A stretch of 34,979 nucleotides of DNA, taken from positions 1-34,979 of the forward strand of contig NZ_SDIK01000032.1 in assembly GCF_008016795.1 (NCBI RefSeq). Reading direction: 5' to 3'. The position numbers and the translations under genes are program-made. Source of the DNA: Prevotella brunnea. GTDB taxonomy: Bacteria > Bacteroidota > Bacteroidia > Bacteroidales > Bacteroidaceae. Below are positions 1-9,067 of the stretch, in pieces (the first letter of the stretch is position 1; each line of letters begins with the position of its first letter). The notes below the pieces were generated by a model. It searched no databases. It was not told the DNA's origin and worked only from the letters and a program-made list of their open reading frames with translations.

Positions 1-14
1 TGAATTCAGGAAAA

Positions 15-295
15 GACATACCTCCTCATGACTCCAAATCGTATTCAGGTAATGGTAAACAGGCTCTTGACAGTGAATATTCGACCCGGACATCACCATG
101 AAATTATATTACAAAAACCACATCCGGGATGCGTTTCGTAATCCATTGATAATCAGAACGATAATAATTGCGATTTAAAAGCTTAGCTTTTGCGCTCCGA
201 TTCATGACCTTTTGCATTGCAAAAGCTTACCTTTTGGAACGCGAAAGGTAAGCTTTGGATAAACGAATGAAGAATATTTAGGACATTATTGGTTC
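15..295 (+). repeat. Dispersed ~280-bp repeat, copy 1
   Basis: This non-coding block matches 4545-4825 in the same orientation and 9248-9552 inverted. Shared landmarks, in order, are ATTCGACCCG, GAAATTATATTACAAAAACC, TTGATAATCA, a cluster of self-complementary AAAAGCTTAGCTTTTG-like words, and TAAACGAATGAAGAA followed by GGACATTATT. The AAGCTT words can fold into several alternative hairpins. In this copy the reading frame after ATGAAGAA is stopped at once by TAG. It fills the gap below the first gene, and I see no other gene in 1-309. Confidence 0.8.
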
Positions 296-309
296 AGAAT
301 GGCAAACCA

Positions 310-807
310 TCACTGCGCCGGAGCAATGAGTTTGATACTGATGGCTTTCAAGTCCTGATGTCCGGCCTTATCGGTAAAGCGTATCACGAAATGATAATCG
401 CCCGGTTGGCGGTCGGTGGGAATATCAATGTCCTGATGGATGGTGAACGTTCTGCATCCGGAGGGAATGGTGAAGTCTTGGTTAAAGATCCATACCTTAT
501 CGTTCGCTGTCTTTTTGGGATCTAACGGACAATCGCCTGCCGATGTACTGTGGCTATGATGATCGAAGTTATTGTGAATTTCTATGTTATAGCTGCCCAA
601 TTCAATATTGTCCTTCAATATGTATCTCACCGGAATCTTTTCTCCCGGCTTATAGGTCTGGCAGTTTTCAGGCATTGCCACTATTCCCTCGTCGGTAATG
701 GTGGGCTTCTCCAAATCTTTAACGCTGTCATCTATGTCATTTCCACTACATGACAAGAATAAAGCTATTATCGTCATTGATAATAAGAACAAATTGATTT
801 TCTTCAT
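310..807 (-). CDS. DUF4625-like lipoprotein (last gene of metal-uptake operon)
   Basis: This is a 165-residue predicted lipoprotein. It has a hydrophobic signal peptide (residues 1-19) ending in a lipobox, LFLSC, with Cys20 as the acylated residue, so it should sit on the outer membrane or face the periplasm. The body is a beta-rich domain resembling DUF4625, with the closing pattern DIPTDRQPGDYHFVIRFTDKAGH also seen in shorter form in the next gene. A His cluster (HNNFDHHSHS, near residues 78-87) could bind metal. It starts 51 bp after the upstream lipoprotein gene, behind an RBS-like GGAAAGC, and a hairpin lies between the two. The role is inferred from its place in a ZnuD-like receptor operon; no activity can be read from the sequence. 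Confidence 0.8.
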   Translation of the reverse strand: MKKINLFLLSMTIIALFLSCSGNDIDDSVKDLEKPTITDEGIVAMPENCQTYKPGEKIPVRYILKDNIELGSYNIEIHNNFDHHSHSTSAGDCPLDPKKTANDKVWIFNQDFTIPSGCRTFTIHQDIDIPTDRQPGDYHFVIRFTDKAGHQDLKAISIKLIAPAQ

Positions 808-828
808 TTTGCTTTCCTTTCTTTATTA

Positions 829-856
829 AAACGGCGGATGAATCCGCCGTTATTTT
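829..856 (-). terminator. Hairpin between the two lipoprotein genes
   Basis: ACGGCGGAT (831-839) pairs perfectly with ATCCGCCGT (842-850) around a 2-base gap, so the outer pairs form the stem. On the minus strand it is followed by a weak T-rich run (TTTTAATAAA). It could be a leaky terminator that lowers expression of the last lipoprotein gene, or a processing or stabilising hairpin. Confidence 0.5.
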
Positions 857-858
857 TG

Positions 859-1614
859 CTATTTAATCTTAAAATCTTCCACTTCTCCCGTATTCTCATG
901 CCCGGCTGCCTTCACCGTGAAATGGAAATGATAGACGCCTGCCTTACATTCCTTTGGAATGGTAATCACCTCTTCAAAAGTGAAAGCTGATTTGTTTAGA
1001 TATTTTGCCAACGTTTTCGGCGACAGTTCCACCTCGTATTCTCCTTTCACGCCATGGAACTCCAACTCGATTTCATTAACATTCTTTCCCTCTACCATGC
1101 TCTTCACTTCGGCTCTGACAAGCACTTTATCGCCTGCTTTTGCCATAGTGACAGGCTGATGGGTGGTCGGATCGAGAAGAGCTGTCTTTACATCTGCGGT
1201 TTTTACTATGAAATTCACCTCTCCCTGAACAGATTTCATCTGACCGTTCATGTCCGTTACCTTGATAATAACATCATATTTGCCTTCCGGCAGTGTACCG
1301 GGAACGTCTATGTGTTCATGGAATGTTGTTTCCAACACCCCTACATATTTACCGGTATTGAACACCCGGCTTAGCATGGTTTTTCCGGTTTTATTCTTTA
1401 TCTCTACTTCAATTTGCTTAATCTTGGCTTCGGCAAGGATTTGACATTCCAAATGGATGTCTTTACCGATGGTAGCCTCACCATCGTGTCCGATTTCCTC
1501 ATGGGTTAATTCCAGTTTTGCCGTGTCGTTGTTTTCATCGTCACTGCAAGATGTCATAGCGAAAATGAATACACCTAAGAGCGCAATGGCTCCAAATAAA
1601 AATTTATAGTTCAT
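859..1614 (-). CDS. DUF4625-like lipoprotein, two-domain
   Basis: This is a 251-residue predicted lipoprotein with a signal peptide and lipobox AMTSC (Cys23), followed by an Asp/Glu-rich linker. The mature part looks like two successive beta-sandwich units (about 35-135 and 138-250). Each contains a phrase of the type HEHIDVPGTLPEGKYDVIIK or ITIPKECKAGVYHFHFTVKA, as in DUF4625 proteins. Several His residues fall in these strands (HEH, HFHF). It lies 61 bp downstream of the TonB receptor gene and probably shares its transcript. I infer that it helps the receptor capture a metal at the cell surface or in the periplasm. The family assignment comes from pattern recognition and was not searched. 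Confidence 0.82.
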   Translation of the reverse strand: MNYKFLFGAIALLGVFIFAMTSCSDDENNDTAKLELTHEEIGHDGEATIGKDIHLECQILAEAKIKQIEVEIKNKTGKTMLSRVFNTGKYVGVLETTFHEHIDVPGTLPEGKYDVIIKVTDMNGQMKSVQGEVNFIVKTADVKTALLDPTTHQPVTMAKAGDKVLVRAEVKSMVEGKNVNEIELEFHGVKGEYEVELSPKTLAKYLNKSAFTFEEVITIPKECKAGVYHFHFTVKAAGHENTGEVEDFKIK

Positions 1615-1675
1615 TGTAGTAATTGTTTGTGAGACTTTCGTCTCGATTAAAAAAATGTTTTATAAATGCTTAATT

Positions 1676-3847
1676 CTAAAAATCTATCCCCACCATCACG
1701 GCAAGATTGCGTCCCGGCTCCGGAACATCAATCAAACGATAAAAGCTGGTGTGGTCATAATACTTCCTGTTGAGCAAATTCTCCGCGTTCAATCCTATTC
1801 TCAAGCTGAAATCCTTAAACTTAAATTTCTTTCCGGCTGTCATGTTGAGTGTGAAATGTCCGGGTGTGGGTTCCTCCGGTGGTACGATGTCGTGCTGTGC
1901 CCCTGTGAGATGTCCGCTCAAGGATACATATCCATCGTTTTCCGGCGAGTTCAAGCAGAACAGATACTTTAGTTCTGCCTCGGCAGACCATGGCGTGGAG
2001 AACGGTAAAGAATAGCCCTTCTTCTCGCCCGATAACTGTTCGGCATAAAGATACTCACCCTTTATCGATGCTTCCCAATCTCTTCGTATTTTCCAGTTCA
2101 CCATCGCCTCGAAGCCACAACGCAATACGCGACTTTGCGTATAATAATAAAGTTGCAAGCCTTCATAATAATTGGGTGTGGGATTCATGTAAATATAGTT
2201 CGGGAAATAATTAATGTAAGGGTCAAGTTGTACCTCTAATGCGCCGTTGCTCCAATTTATCCCTGCATCGAGCTGATAAGACTCTTCAGGGTTGAGCTTT
2301 GAATTTCCTTGCTCGTACCTGAAGATGTTGTAGTTTACGCCATTTGCTCCCAATTCCTTGGCGATGGGGATGCGAAAACTCTTTCCGAAGTTTGCCTTGA
2401 AGGTCCAATCGCGAACGGAATAGTTTACTCCCACCGACCATGTCAGATCGTTGAAGTTCCGACTGATGTCTTGCGCTCTTGACTTAAATACCGAATCTGT
2501 AGCACTAATCGGAGTTTTATACCAATCATTGTAATCGTGTATATGCGTCCGGGCATAATCGTAACGTAGCCCGGCGTTGAAAATCAAATCTTTTGACACC
2601 GTAAACCGGTCGAAGACATATCCCCCTACGGAGAAGGTCTCGAAGTCTGGAATGATAAATCCCCATCCGGTCCTTCGGTTATGTTGAAATTCCCCATCAA
2701 TACCGGTCTGCAATTCATGCTTGTCGGTCAGTTTTATCTTCAATCCCGGATGAGCGGATAAAGTGCTCTTATTGAATTTTCGTTCCGTCGTTCCTTGCGG
2801 TTTCGGCATATATCCGTGTGAAACCGGCTCGGAGCACTCCTTCCGAATGTTGTTTTGAAAAGCGAGATTTAACTCCAATTGCCCATTGTCCCATTGATAG
2901 GAAGTGTGGCTCTGTGCCATGAAGTGATTGACACTCTGATAGGGAAGGTCGATGTCGCGTCGCGACTTGTCGTAGTCAATGTCCGACATCCTTACCTCTA
3001 TTCCGTGCGCATTGGCAAAAAAGCCACTCTTCGAGTAAGTGTCGGCTAACTTCAAGTCGGTTCTGAACCGATAATTCTTAAATCCCAACGTCAGACTTCC
3101 ATCTCTTTCCTTGCCTGCCGTATTGCGCAAACGCTTGTTTTTTAATCGGATATAGTATGAGTAATACTGAATGGAATCAGTAGGAACCTTGTAATCGGCA
3201 TAATCAATGAGCGTGAAATTACCACGCCAAAAGAATTTTCCGGCTTTCCCTTCCATCCTGCCGGACAGTCCCAACGACTCGTTATTGGAGCGAGAAAAGA
3301 TCGAAACGCTTCCCTGAAGGCTTCGCATGGGCACATAATTGCTAAAAAGACTTATCACGCCACCGATGGCATCAGATCCGTACAGCAGAGCCGCAGGTCC
3401 CTTAATGATTTCCACTCTATCCACGGAAAATTGGTCAATCTCCAGCCCGTGGTCATCGCCCCATTGTTGGCCTTCGTGCTTGATGCCATCTTCCACCACC
3501 ACCATACGGTTAAATCCCAGTCCGCGAATTGCCGGCTTCGATTGTCCCGATCCTATGCTCATGGCTTTTACTCCGGGAACTCTGTTCAGACTTTGCATCA
3601 AACTTCCCGAAAAGTTGGTTTGCAAATACCCACGATCTATATGTATGTTGTTTATCGATGACCGCATCTGCAATTCTTTCCGTCGATTGCCCACCACCGT
3701 AACATTGCTCATTACAATCGCCGTGTCCGAATTATGTTCTTTCGGAGCATTCCATGAGGCAACGGAATGGGACTTGGTGGCGGGATGACAGAAAACCTCA
3801 CAAGACAGGGTCAAGGATAGAATCACCGTCAATACAGTCTTATTCAT
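1676..3847 (-). CDS. TonB-dependent outer-membrane receptor, ZnuD-like
   Basis: This predicted 723-residue outer-membrane receptor imports a ligand using TonB energy. The chosen ATG (3847) gives a clear signal peptide (MNKTVLTVILSLTLSCEVFC); the frame stays open 12 codons further to a GTG at 3883, but that start would bury the signal. The plug domain (about 45-165) has the classic run GVKAMSIGSGQSKPAIRGL, then VEIIKGPAALLYGSDAIGG. The remainder is a beta-barrel ending in Phe (VGIDF). His/Asp/Glu-rich plug segments (KHEGQQWGDDHGLEID) and a barrel phrase of the form FRIPIAKELGANG...FRYEQGN resemble the ZnuD zinc-receptor family. Zinc is therefore the best guess for the ligand; copper or a metallophore is also possible. 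Two lipoproteins follow in the same operon. Confidence 0.85.
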   Translation of the reverse strand: MNKTVLTVILSLTLSCEVFCHPATKSHSVASWNAPKEHNSDTAIVMSNVTVVGNRRKELQMRSSINNIHIDRGYLQTNFSGSLMQSLNRVPGVKAMSIGSGQSKPAIRGLGFNRMVVVEDGIKHEGQQWGDDHGLEIDQFSVDRVEIIKGPAALLYGSDAIGGVISLFSNYVPMRSLQGSVSIFSRSNNESLGLSGRMEGKAGKFFWRGNFTLIDYADYKVPTDSIQYYSYYIRLKNKRLRNTAGKERDGSLTLGFKNYRFRTDLKLADTYSKSGFFANAHGIEVRMSDIDYDKSRRDIDLPYQSVNHFMAQSHTSYQWDNGQLELNLAFQNNIRKECSEPVSHGYMPKPQGTTERKFNKSTLSAHPGLKIKLTDKHELQTGIDGEFQHNRRTGWGFIIPDFETFSVGGYVFDRFTVSKDLIFNAGLRYDYARTHIHDYNDWYKTPISATDSVFKSRAQDISRNFNDLTWSVGVNYSVRDWTFKANFGKSFRIPIAKELGANGVNYNIFRYEQGNSKLNPEESYQLDAGINWSNGALEVQLDPYINYFPNYIYMNPTPNYYEGLQLYYYTQSRVLRCGFEAMVNWKIRRDWEASIKGEYLYAEQLSGEKKGYSLPFSTPWSAEAELKYLFCLNSPENDGYVSLSGHLTGAQHDIVPPEEPTPGHFTLNMTAGKKFKFKDFSLRIGLNAENLLNRKYYDHTSFYRLIDVPEPGRNLAVMVGIDF

Positions 3848-4078
3848 ATCTTTGATTTTTGTTTTTGTCTCGACACTCCTCACGACACACTAATGAAAGA
3901 ACGGAGGTCGTCTTCTTTTCATCTCTTTCCGTTTGATTGTCGAAATCGATACGAAACTATAATCGGTGATGCCTTGTCGTTGGTAAAAGATGCACTGATG
4001 AAACATGATGCAACAAGCCGACAATCCCGACACAAAGGAAAGATGTGTCTAAATCAATTCTATAAAAATAACAAGGAA

Positions 4079-4432
4079 TTATCCCCGGACAAAAACGGGA
4101 GGAGCGCGAAGACCATTGGTTTCTTTTCCGGCGAAGTAACAACCTGCCACGGTGAAAAGAATCACCGCAATGATATAAGTGGGAATAAACGCTCCTACTT
4201 TTATGGTTTCCGGATGAAAGAAACTAAAAAACGTAAAGTTGCAAATAGGACAAGTTTCGGCATGATGACCGGCGGCATGATGACTGGTAAGAACAACGCT
4301 TACCTTTTCCTCCGCGTCCGATTCTGCCTGACAAACATGAAACGCCCTGACGACCATTGGCAGTGTGAAGACCACCAAGAGCAACCATGCCACAAGAGCA
4401 CGCATTTCGCCATGTTTGTAAACCTTTGTCAT
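4079..4432 (-). CDS. Small His/Cys-rich membrane protein, first gene of metal operon
   Basis: This is a 117-residue protein with two hydrophobic segments (about 10-30 and 80-100). They flank a loop containing FHVCQAE, SHHAAGHHAE and CPIC, an arrangement suited to binding a soft metal. The frame is open to a TTG at 4459, but that codon lies inside the -7 promoter element, so the ATG at 4432 is chosen. The ZnuD-like receptor gene follows 231 bp downstream. Small HX(n)CPIC membrane proteins occur beside metal receptors in Bacteroidetes, but I know of no assigned activity. A role in metal sensing or handling is inferred from composition and neighbours. Confidence 0.72.
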   Translation of the reverse strand: MTKVYKHGEMRALVAWLLLVVFTLPMVVRAFHVCQAESDAEEKVSVVLTSHHAAGHHAETCPICNFTFFSFFHPETIKVGAFIPTYIIAVILFTVAGCYFAGKETNGLRAPPVFVRG

Positions 4433-4456
4433 TCTTCGCGACAATTTTTCGGACTG

Positions 4457-4487
4457 CAAATATAAAACAATTCTCGAGCGATTGCAA
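4457..4487 (-). promoter_or_regulatory. Bacteroidetes-type promoter for the metal operon
   Basis: On the minus strand TTG (4487-4485) is followed after 20 nt by TATATTTG (4464-4457), matching the TTG/TAnnTTTG consensus. The start of transcription would fall near 4450, giving a leader of about 20 nt before the ATG at 4432. I see no obvious dyad for a Zur-type repressor. Confidence 0.6.
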
Positions 4488-4544
4488 GAAATTTAAGAAA
4501 TAATAAACATTTTTTTTGCAAATGCCTTCATTTAACTCAAATCC

Positions 4545-4825
4545 TGCATTAGGATTTCTCGGCGTTATATGGCGGTGAGGATGGTAAACAGACGTTTGAT
4601 AGTAAACATTCGACCCGCCCATCAATATGAAATTATATTACAAAAACCATGTCTGAGACACGTTTCACAACCCATTGATAATCAGAATGATATTAATTGC
4701 GATTTAAAAGCTTAGCTTTTGCACTCCAATTCATGACCTTTTGCATTGCAAAAGCTTACCTTTTGGAAAGCAAAAGCTAAGCTTTGGATAAACGAATGAA
4801 GAAAATTCAGGACATTATTGAAGTT
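4545..4825 (+). repeat. Dispersed ~280-bp repeat, copy 2
   Basis: This block has the same order of landmarks as copy 1 (15-295): ATTCGACCCGCCC, GAAATTATATTACAAAAACC, TTGATAATCAGAATGATATT, AAGCTT palindromes, then TAAACGAATGAAGAAAATTC. After the final ATG the frame stays open for 52 codons (4796-4954), but that ORF is not conserved past about 10 codons. The rest of the gap 4433-5125 shows nothing else I can identify. Confidence 0.8.
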
Positions 4826-5125
4826 TTCCCATATATCGAGGGAGGTTTTCGCGTTTTCAACGCCCCGGTTAAACAAAGAACATGCTTATCTTCTGTCTTG
4901 TTTCGGACAGGCGCAGGTGTTAATATGAATCTATTGCGTATGATTTTGAGTTAGTAAATTGCTGAAAAACAAACCTATATAATTGAATAATTACAATGGT
5001 GTTCATTAGAAAAAAGGACTAAAATAGGCTCTAATGCCCGATTTGGGTTTAAGATTGGTTTGTGAAAATGTGTCATTCTTTCGTTCACGATTAGAGCAGG
5101 GGGTTGTCATGAGGAGACTTCCCCG

Positions 5126-8017
5126 CTAAGGCTCCTTTTCCAGGTCTTGGATAAAGACAGTCAGGTTGTCGCCACTCTCCAACTCCAACTTCTTGCGAAG
5201 TCGGTATCTGGCGGTCTCAATGCTGCGCACCGAAGTGTTGAGGAGCGAGGCCATCTCTTTCGAAGAAAGCCCCATCTTGAGGTAAGCACAGAGCTTCAGG
5301 TCGTTCTTCTTTAAAGTAGGATATCGGGAGGTGAGCTTTTGCATGAAATTGTCATAGACGAGATTAAAGTTCTCTTGAAATTTCTCCCAGTTGTCATCAT
5401 CAGCCATGTTTCCTTTTATCCCGCGACGAATATCATTGATTTTCTTGGTCAGACTCGATTTTGTATCTTCCCCTCTCACGCTTTCCGAGAGTGCTGCCAT
5501 CTGTTCGTCAATGGCTTTCAGCATGTCGTTTTTTCGCACGAGATTCATCGTTGAATCCGCCAATTCTCCCGATTTATGTTTTAGCTCCACTGTCAGCTGT
5601 TCGTTGCGAAGTTCCACGAGTTCTTTCTCCTTTTTCTCCTCTTGGATTAGAAATTGTGCTCGCTGTTCTTTCAGTTGCCGTTCTTTTTCCTCTTTCAATC
5701 TTGCCAATTTCTGCTCGGAACGCCTTTGCATATAACGATACAAATAGTACAGACAGAATACTGCCAATAATAGATAGATGAAATATGCCGCCGGGGTCTC
5801 ATACCAAGCCGGCAACACTCTCAAATTCATGCTTAGCTCGCTCACCTGTCCCGTAACTTGATTGGTGGCCTTGACGCGGAAAGTGTAATGCCCTTTCTTC
5901 AATTGGGTGTATTCTTTCGAGGTGGAAGTTTGTGGCGCAGACCATTTCTCATCGTAGCCCTCAAGTTTACAAACATAACTTACCGCCCTGTCATCTCTGT
6001 ATTCCGGCATGACAAACTCCATTCTTATGGAATTAAGCGAATGGGGCAGAGCAATTTCCTTTTCTCGAAGTCCGGGGTAATGAGCATAGAGCAAGGTGTC
6101 TTTTCCTTCCGTTCCCCATACGGCGCGCAGGAAGAAATGTTTTTCACCCTCATTGCCCTTGTAATCATCGTTCATTACATAAAACCCATTGTCATAATTA
6201 AGTAGTGTGTGTGCTGACGTGAGTGCGCTGATGTGCCCGAAATTCACTTGCAACCTTCGCACCAAATTTCCAAAAGCCAATCGTTTGACGGCATATCCCC
6301 TGCGAGTGGGTCGTGCTACGGCAAGATAGTTGTCTTTGTAAGCCCAGAGTTTTCCATCCGGTAGTTCCGTTATTCTTAGTGCCTGTCCATAGGTGTTGAA
6401 GACATGGTTCATCTTCTCTGCTTTCTCAAGCTTTCCACTATGGGCGTTGTAATATCTGAAACCATCAACGGATGTAATGTATATTCTGCCACCGAACTTC
6501 GCAACGAGGTTGTTATCGTCTGTCGGAAGCCCATTTCCCCGATAAAAATGCTGTATTTTCTCAATGCGTCGTAAGTCATCGGACAACCAAAAATGATAAA
6601 TGCCTTTGCGCCAATGGCTGAACCAAAAGCTTCCATCGGCATCTTCTTCAAACCCTGCCCCCGTTTCGGAAAATCCTGTTACCCGATTAACCAGTTCCAC
6701 TCCCGCGTCCGTTTGCCTTAAAATGAAAAAGCCCTGATAATCGTTCGCGAGAATGTAGCCCGGATGTCTTTTCAATGCCATGAGATTCCATGTGCCTTGC
6801 GTGCCTTTCACCTTCACGACTTTGTCTCCACTGACCGTGAAAGTGCCGGCATCGGCTCCACAAAACAGTCGATTTCCGATTTTTTTCAAACACCATATCT
6901 GCCCCGTAAGTTGAGGAATGGGAATGGGCTTGCTCTCGGCAGTAATGTCGCTCAAAGCCGATGACATATAGAATAATCCCAGATTGGTGCCGAGATAGAG
7001 CCGGTTGCCATCCACGATGGAAGCGTACCCGGTGCCAACGTTGTTATTGTACCCCAATAAATCGGAGAACGGGGTTTCCATCATGACATACGAGATACCA
7101 TTGTCGAGTCCCAACCAGATATTGAGATTACGATCGAATTTTATCGATAAAATCGTGTTGTTTTGAAGTCCGGTCAGTGCGTTGGCATACCAGTTCTTCC
7201 CGGTTATGATGTTCTTTACGATAAGACCATCCTTCACCGTTCCGAAGGCTAAGTGTGTCGGAGTGGCAGTGGCGCAAAACACTTGTGCGGTTTGCAGGTG
7301 CGGAGTGATATCTAAAACAAATGGCGACAACGACTTCCAGTCATAAAGATACAATCCATTGTTGGCAGTTACGAACAGGATTTGATGAAAAAGTGGCAGA
7401 ATGGCTCTTACCGACTTGCCTCTTAAGGTTTTCGCTGATGGCAGGATGGTGAGCTGCTTACCATCGAAGACGTAATTCTGCTCGCGACAAGACACGATGA
7501 GCCGGTCATTGAAGACGGCTGTGGTCTCAATTCTGAAGGGGACGGACTGAATCTTCATGACACCATCATTGCGAAAGAAGTATAAGCAGTGCTTCGACTC
7601 GAACACCACTCCGCTTCTTAACTTGTGAATATTCCATATTTCTCCGAAGGAGCGATGATGCAAGGGAAGTCGTGAGGAAATGGAATGATAAATAGGCGAG
7701 AAATTGGTGTTGTTTCGATAAAAAAAACCGAATTCATCGGTACCACCCACGTATGCTACGCATTTTTTCTTATCGTACAGCACCGATCGTACGCTGGTGA
7801 AGTTGGAAAGAGGGAAGATGTCCCATTTGTCTCCATCGAAGAGTAGCAAACCATCATCATTGGCAAACAGCATCCTGTCGTCCGGTGCTTGATCGATTGC
7901 CCAGTTCTGTCTGCCACCGAGATAGTTGATACTATTAAAGTTTCTCACCATCGGTACTTGTCCTCTCATGGGAAGTACAAGCCACAAACAAGCAAATAGG
8001 AATATCTTAAATTTCAT
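5126..8017 (-). CDS. Membrane-spanning propeller/Y_Y_Y sensor with C-terminal LuxR-type HTH
   Basis: This is a 963-residue one-protein signalling system. A signal peptide (MKFKIFLFACLWLVLPMRGQ) leads into a long periplasmic region of repeated beta-propeller-like blades (phrases such as LLFANDDGLLLFDG and YLGTNLGLFYM). A Y_Y_Y-type domain follows, recognised by VSYVCKLEGYDEKWSAPQ and HYTFRVKATN. One transmembrane helix (AAYFIYLLLAVFCLYYLYRY) leads to a long coiled coil rich in Glu/Lys/Gln. The C-terminal ~65 residues form a LuxR-like helix-turn-helix (LKMGLSSKEMASLLNTSVRS). No histidine kinase or receiver domain is present, so the protein probably binds DNA directly while anchored in the membrane, as other Bacteroidetes propeller-HTH regulators are thought to do. 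Its signal and targets are unknown; it stands alone as a transcription unit. Confidence 0.85.
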   Translation of the reverse strand: MKFKIFLFACLWLVLPMRGQVPMVRNFNSINYLGGRQNWAIDQAPDDRMLFANDDGLLLFDGDKWDIFPLSNFTSVRSVLYDKKKCVAYVGGTDEFGFFYRNNTNFSPIYHSISSRLPLHHRSFGEIWNIHKLRSGVVFESKHCLYFFRNDGVMKIQSVPFRIETTAVFNDRLIVSCREQNYVFDGKQLTILPSAKTLRGKSVRAILPLFHQILFVTANNGLYLYDWKSLSPFVLDITPHLQTAQVFCATATPTHLAFGTVKDGLIVKNIITGKNWYANALTGLQNNTILSIKFDRNLNIWLGLDNGISYVMMETPFSDLLGYNNNVGTGYASIVDGNRLYLGTNLGLFYMSSALSDITAESKPIPIPQLTGQIWCLKKIGNRLFCGADAGTFTVSGDKVVKVKGTQGTWNLMALKRHPGYILANDYQGFFILRQTDAGVELVNRVTGFSETGAGFEEDADGSFWFSHWRKGIYHFWLSDDLRRIEKIQHFYRGNGLPTDDNNLVAKFGGRIYITSVDGFRYYNAHSGKLEKAEKMNHVFNTYGQALRITELPDGKLWAYKDNYLAVARPTRRGYAVKRLAFGNLVRRLQVNFGHISALTSAHTLLNYDNGFYVMNDDYKGNEGEKHFFLRAVWGTEGKDTLLYAHYPGLREKEIALPHSLNSIRMEFVMPEYRDDRAVSYVCKLEGYDEKWSAPQTSTSKEYTQLKKGHYTFRVKATNQVTGQVSELSMNLRVLPAWYETPAAYFIYLLLAVFCLYYLYRYMQRRSEQKLARLKEEKERQLKEQRAQFLIQEEKKEKELVELRNEQLTVELKHKSGELADSTMNLVRKNDMLKAIDEQMAALSESVRGEDTKSSLTKKINDIRRGIKGNMADDDNWEKFQENFNLVYDNFMQKLTSRYPTLKKNDLKLCAYLKMGLSSKEMASLLNTSVRSIETARYRLRKKLELESGDNLTVFIQDLEKEP

Positions 8018-8905
8018 TTGTCAAGTATTAATGAGTTTCTCAGCCTCATCGATGTGTTTTGGGGCTGTTGTATTAGGGTTCTTGTTGGCAAGCTCTTGCC
8101 ATTTCGTGCTGATATATATGTTTTCAGGTTTCAGCAAACCGGTAGCGATTTTTCTCCAAGTCGCACTATTTCCTCTATTATGTGTGAGATAATGGTAAGA
8201 GAAATAGCTGTTGACCATACAAAAGTACAAAGAAATTCCGATAATACGTTCTATATGATAGTTTTTTTTATTACCGACAGATTTCTTGATGATATTTGCC
8301 GGCCGGAAAATGATAAAGCGGCTAAAGGGCATTATGATGTCTGCAAAATAATTTGCGCTAATAATCTTTGCGTCAAAGAAAAAATTGTTACCTTTGTTTT
8401 GTAAACGGAATAATGACATTGAGTTTGTCAATCTGATGAATTTGGAGTGAAAATGATATATAAGCGAATGATTTGCAAAAGCTGAGATTTTGCGCAAGGT
8501 GTTTCATTAAAATCATTGGAAAATCTCAAAAAGAACAGAGATTTCTTATGAAAAATGCACCTAACGAGCGTAAAACGACTTTGTTCAATAAGATGTTTTG
8601 TGGGAATTGTTCCCATTCAAGACGATATTTTGTTGTTTCTCATCTCTGTAGATTTAGCAAAAAGCAACGGTTTCATCGGTGTTTTTAGCTTTTAAAGCTT
8701 TATAATTGAAACAAGCCCTTGAATAGTTGGAAGAAAACGTATAAAGAAAAAGAAAATTATAACAGTGCATTGAGAAAACGATGGTTTGTGTAAAAATGAG
8801 CGTAAGAGGACAGGCTAAATCAGGAAAATGAGCAAGAGAAGTTTGGGAAACACATGTAAATAAGGAGATTTTTGTGAAAAAGTGAGTTTTTTGTGAGTTA
8901 TAAAA
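8018..8905. other. Gene-poor AT-rich stretch
   Basis: The open frames here (for example 8021-8497 minus) have no recognisable protein signature, no good RBS and low-complexity AT-driven composition, so I call none. A TACTTTTG word on the minus strand (8227-8220) might be the -7 element for the regulator gene ending at 5126, but no TTG sits at the right distance. TTTTTAGCTTTTAAAGC near 8681-8698 is a short palindromic word. Nothing else stands out. Confidence 0.5.
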
Positions 8906-8937
8906 TTTGATGGGTAATGTTTTTAGCTCTATCTTTG
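8906..8937 (+). promoter_or_regulatory. Strong Bacteroidetes-type promoter of a candidate small RNA
   Basis: TTTG (8906-8909) is followed after 20 nt by TATCTTTG (8930-8937), a near-perfect match to the -33/-7 consensus of Bacteroidetes. Transcription should begin around 8944. The only thing downstream before a strong terminator is about 120 nt with no convincing gene. Confidence 0.65.
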
Positions 8938-8944
8938 CATCACC

Positions 8945-9067
8945 AACACAAAAATCATATTAGCACAGAAAGATAAAGTTGAAGGTTTTTAATAGTTATG
9001 TTATTTGAGTTATATTATTAGTCGTTAATGTCGGCCTCCTGTGAAAGACGCCGACATTCTTTTTTTT
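8945..9067 (+). ncRNA. Candidate ~120-nt small RNA or short leader transcript
   Basis: This region is defined by a strong promoter upstream (8906-8937) and a strong intrinsic terminator at its end (9027-9067). The transcript would be about 120 nt, AU-rich in its first 80 nt and closed by a GC-rich hairpin. It could encode only tiny peptides: 7 codons from 8998 or 13 codons from 9029, the latter reading through the terminator stem. No family such as 6S, SRP or tmRNA is recognised. It may be a trans-acting regulator or an orphaned leader whose gene was lost; the sequence does not decide. Confidence 0.45.
9027..9067 (+). terminator. Intrinsic terminator of the candidate small RNA
   Basis: AATGTCGGC (9027-9035) pairs perfectly with GCCGACATT (9050-9058) around a 14-nt loop, and the stem is followed by CTTTTTTTT. 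This is a textbook Rho-independent terminator on the plus strand. Confidence 0.8.

Noticed and set aside
3893..4465. 190-codon plus-strand ORF opposite the small metal-operon gene
   Set aside because: It overlaps the promoter and the better-supported minus-strand gene with its CPIC motif. It has no RBS or recognisable family.
4796..4954. 52-codon ORF starting at the end of repeat copy 2 (MKKIQDIIEVFPY)
   Set aside because: Only the first ~12 codons are shared with repeat copy 3, the remainder is unrelated, and copy 1 has an early stop. It looks like a repeat-borne start running into random sequence.
8021..8497. 158-codon minus-strand ORF upstream of the propeller regulator
   Set aside because: It has low-complexity AT-driven composition and no domain or signal peptide. 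It would end 3 bp before the regulator start but shows no coding character.
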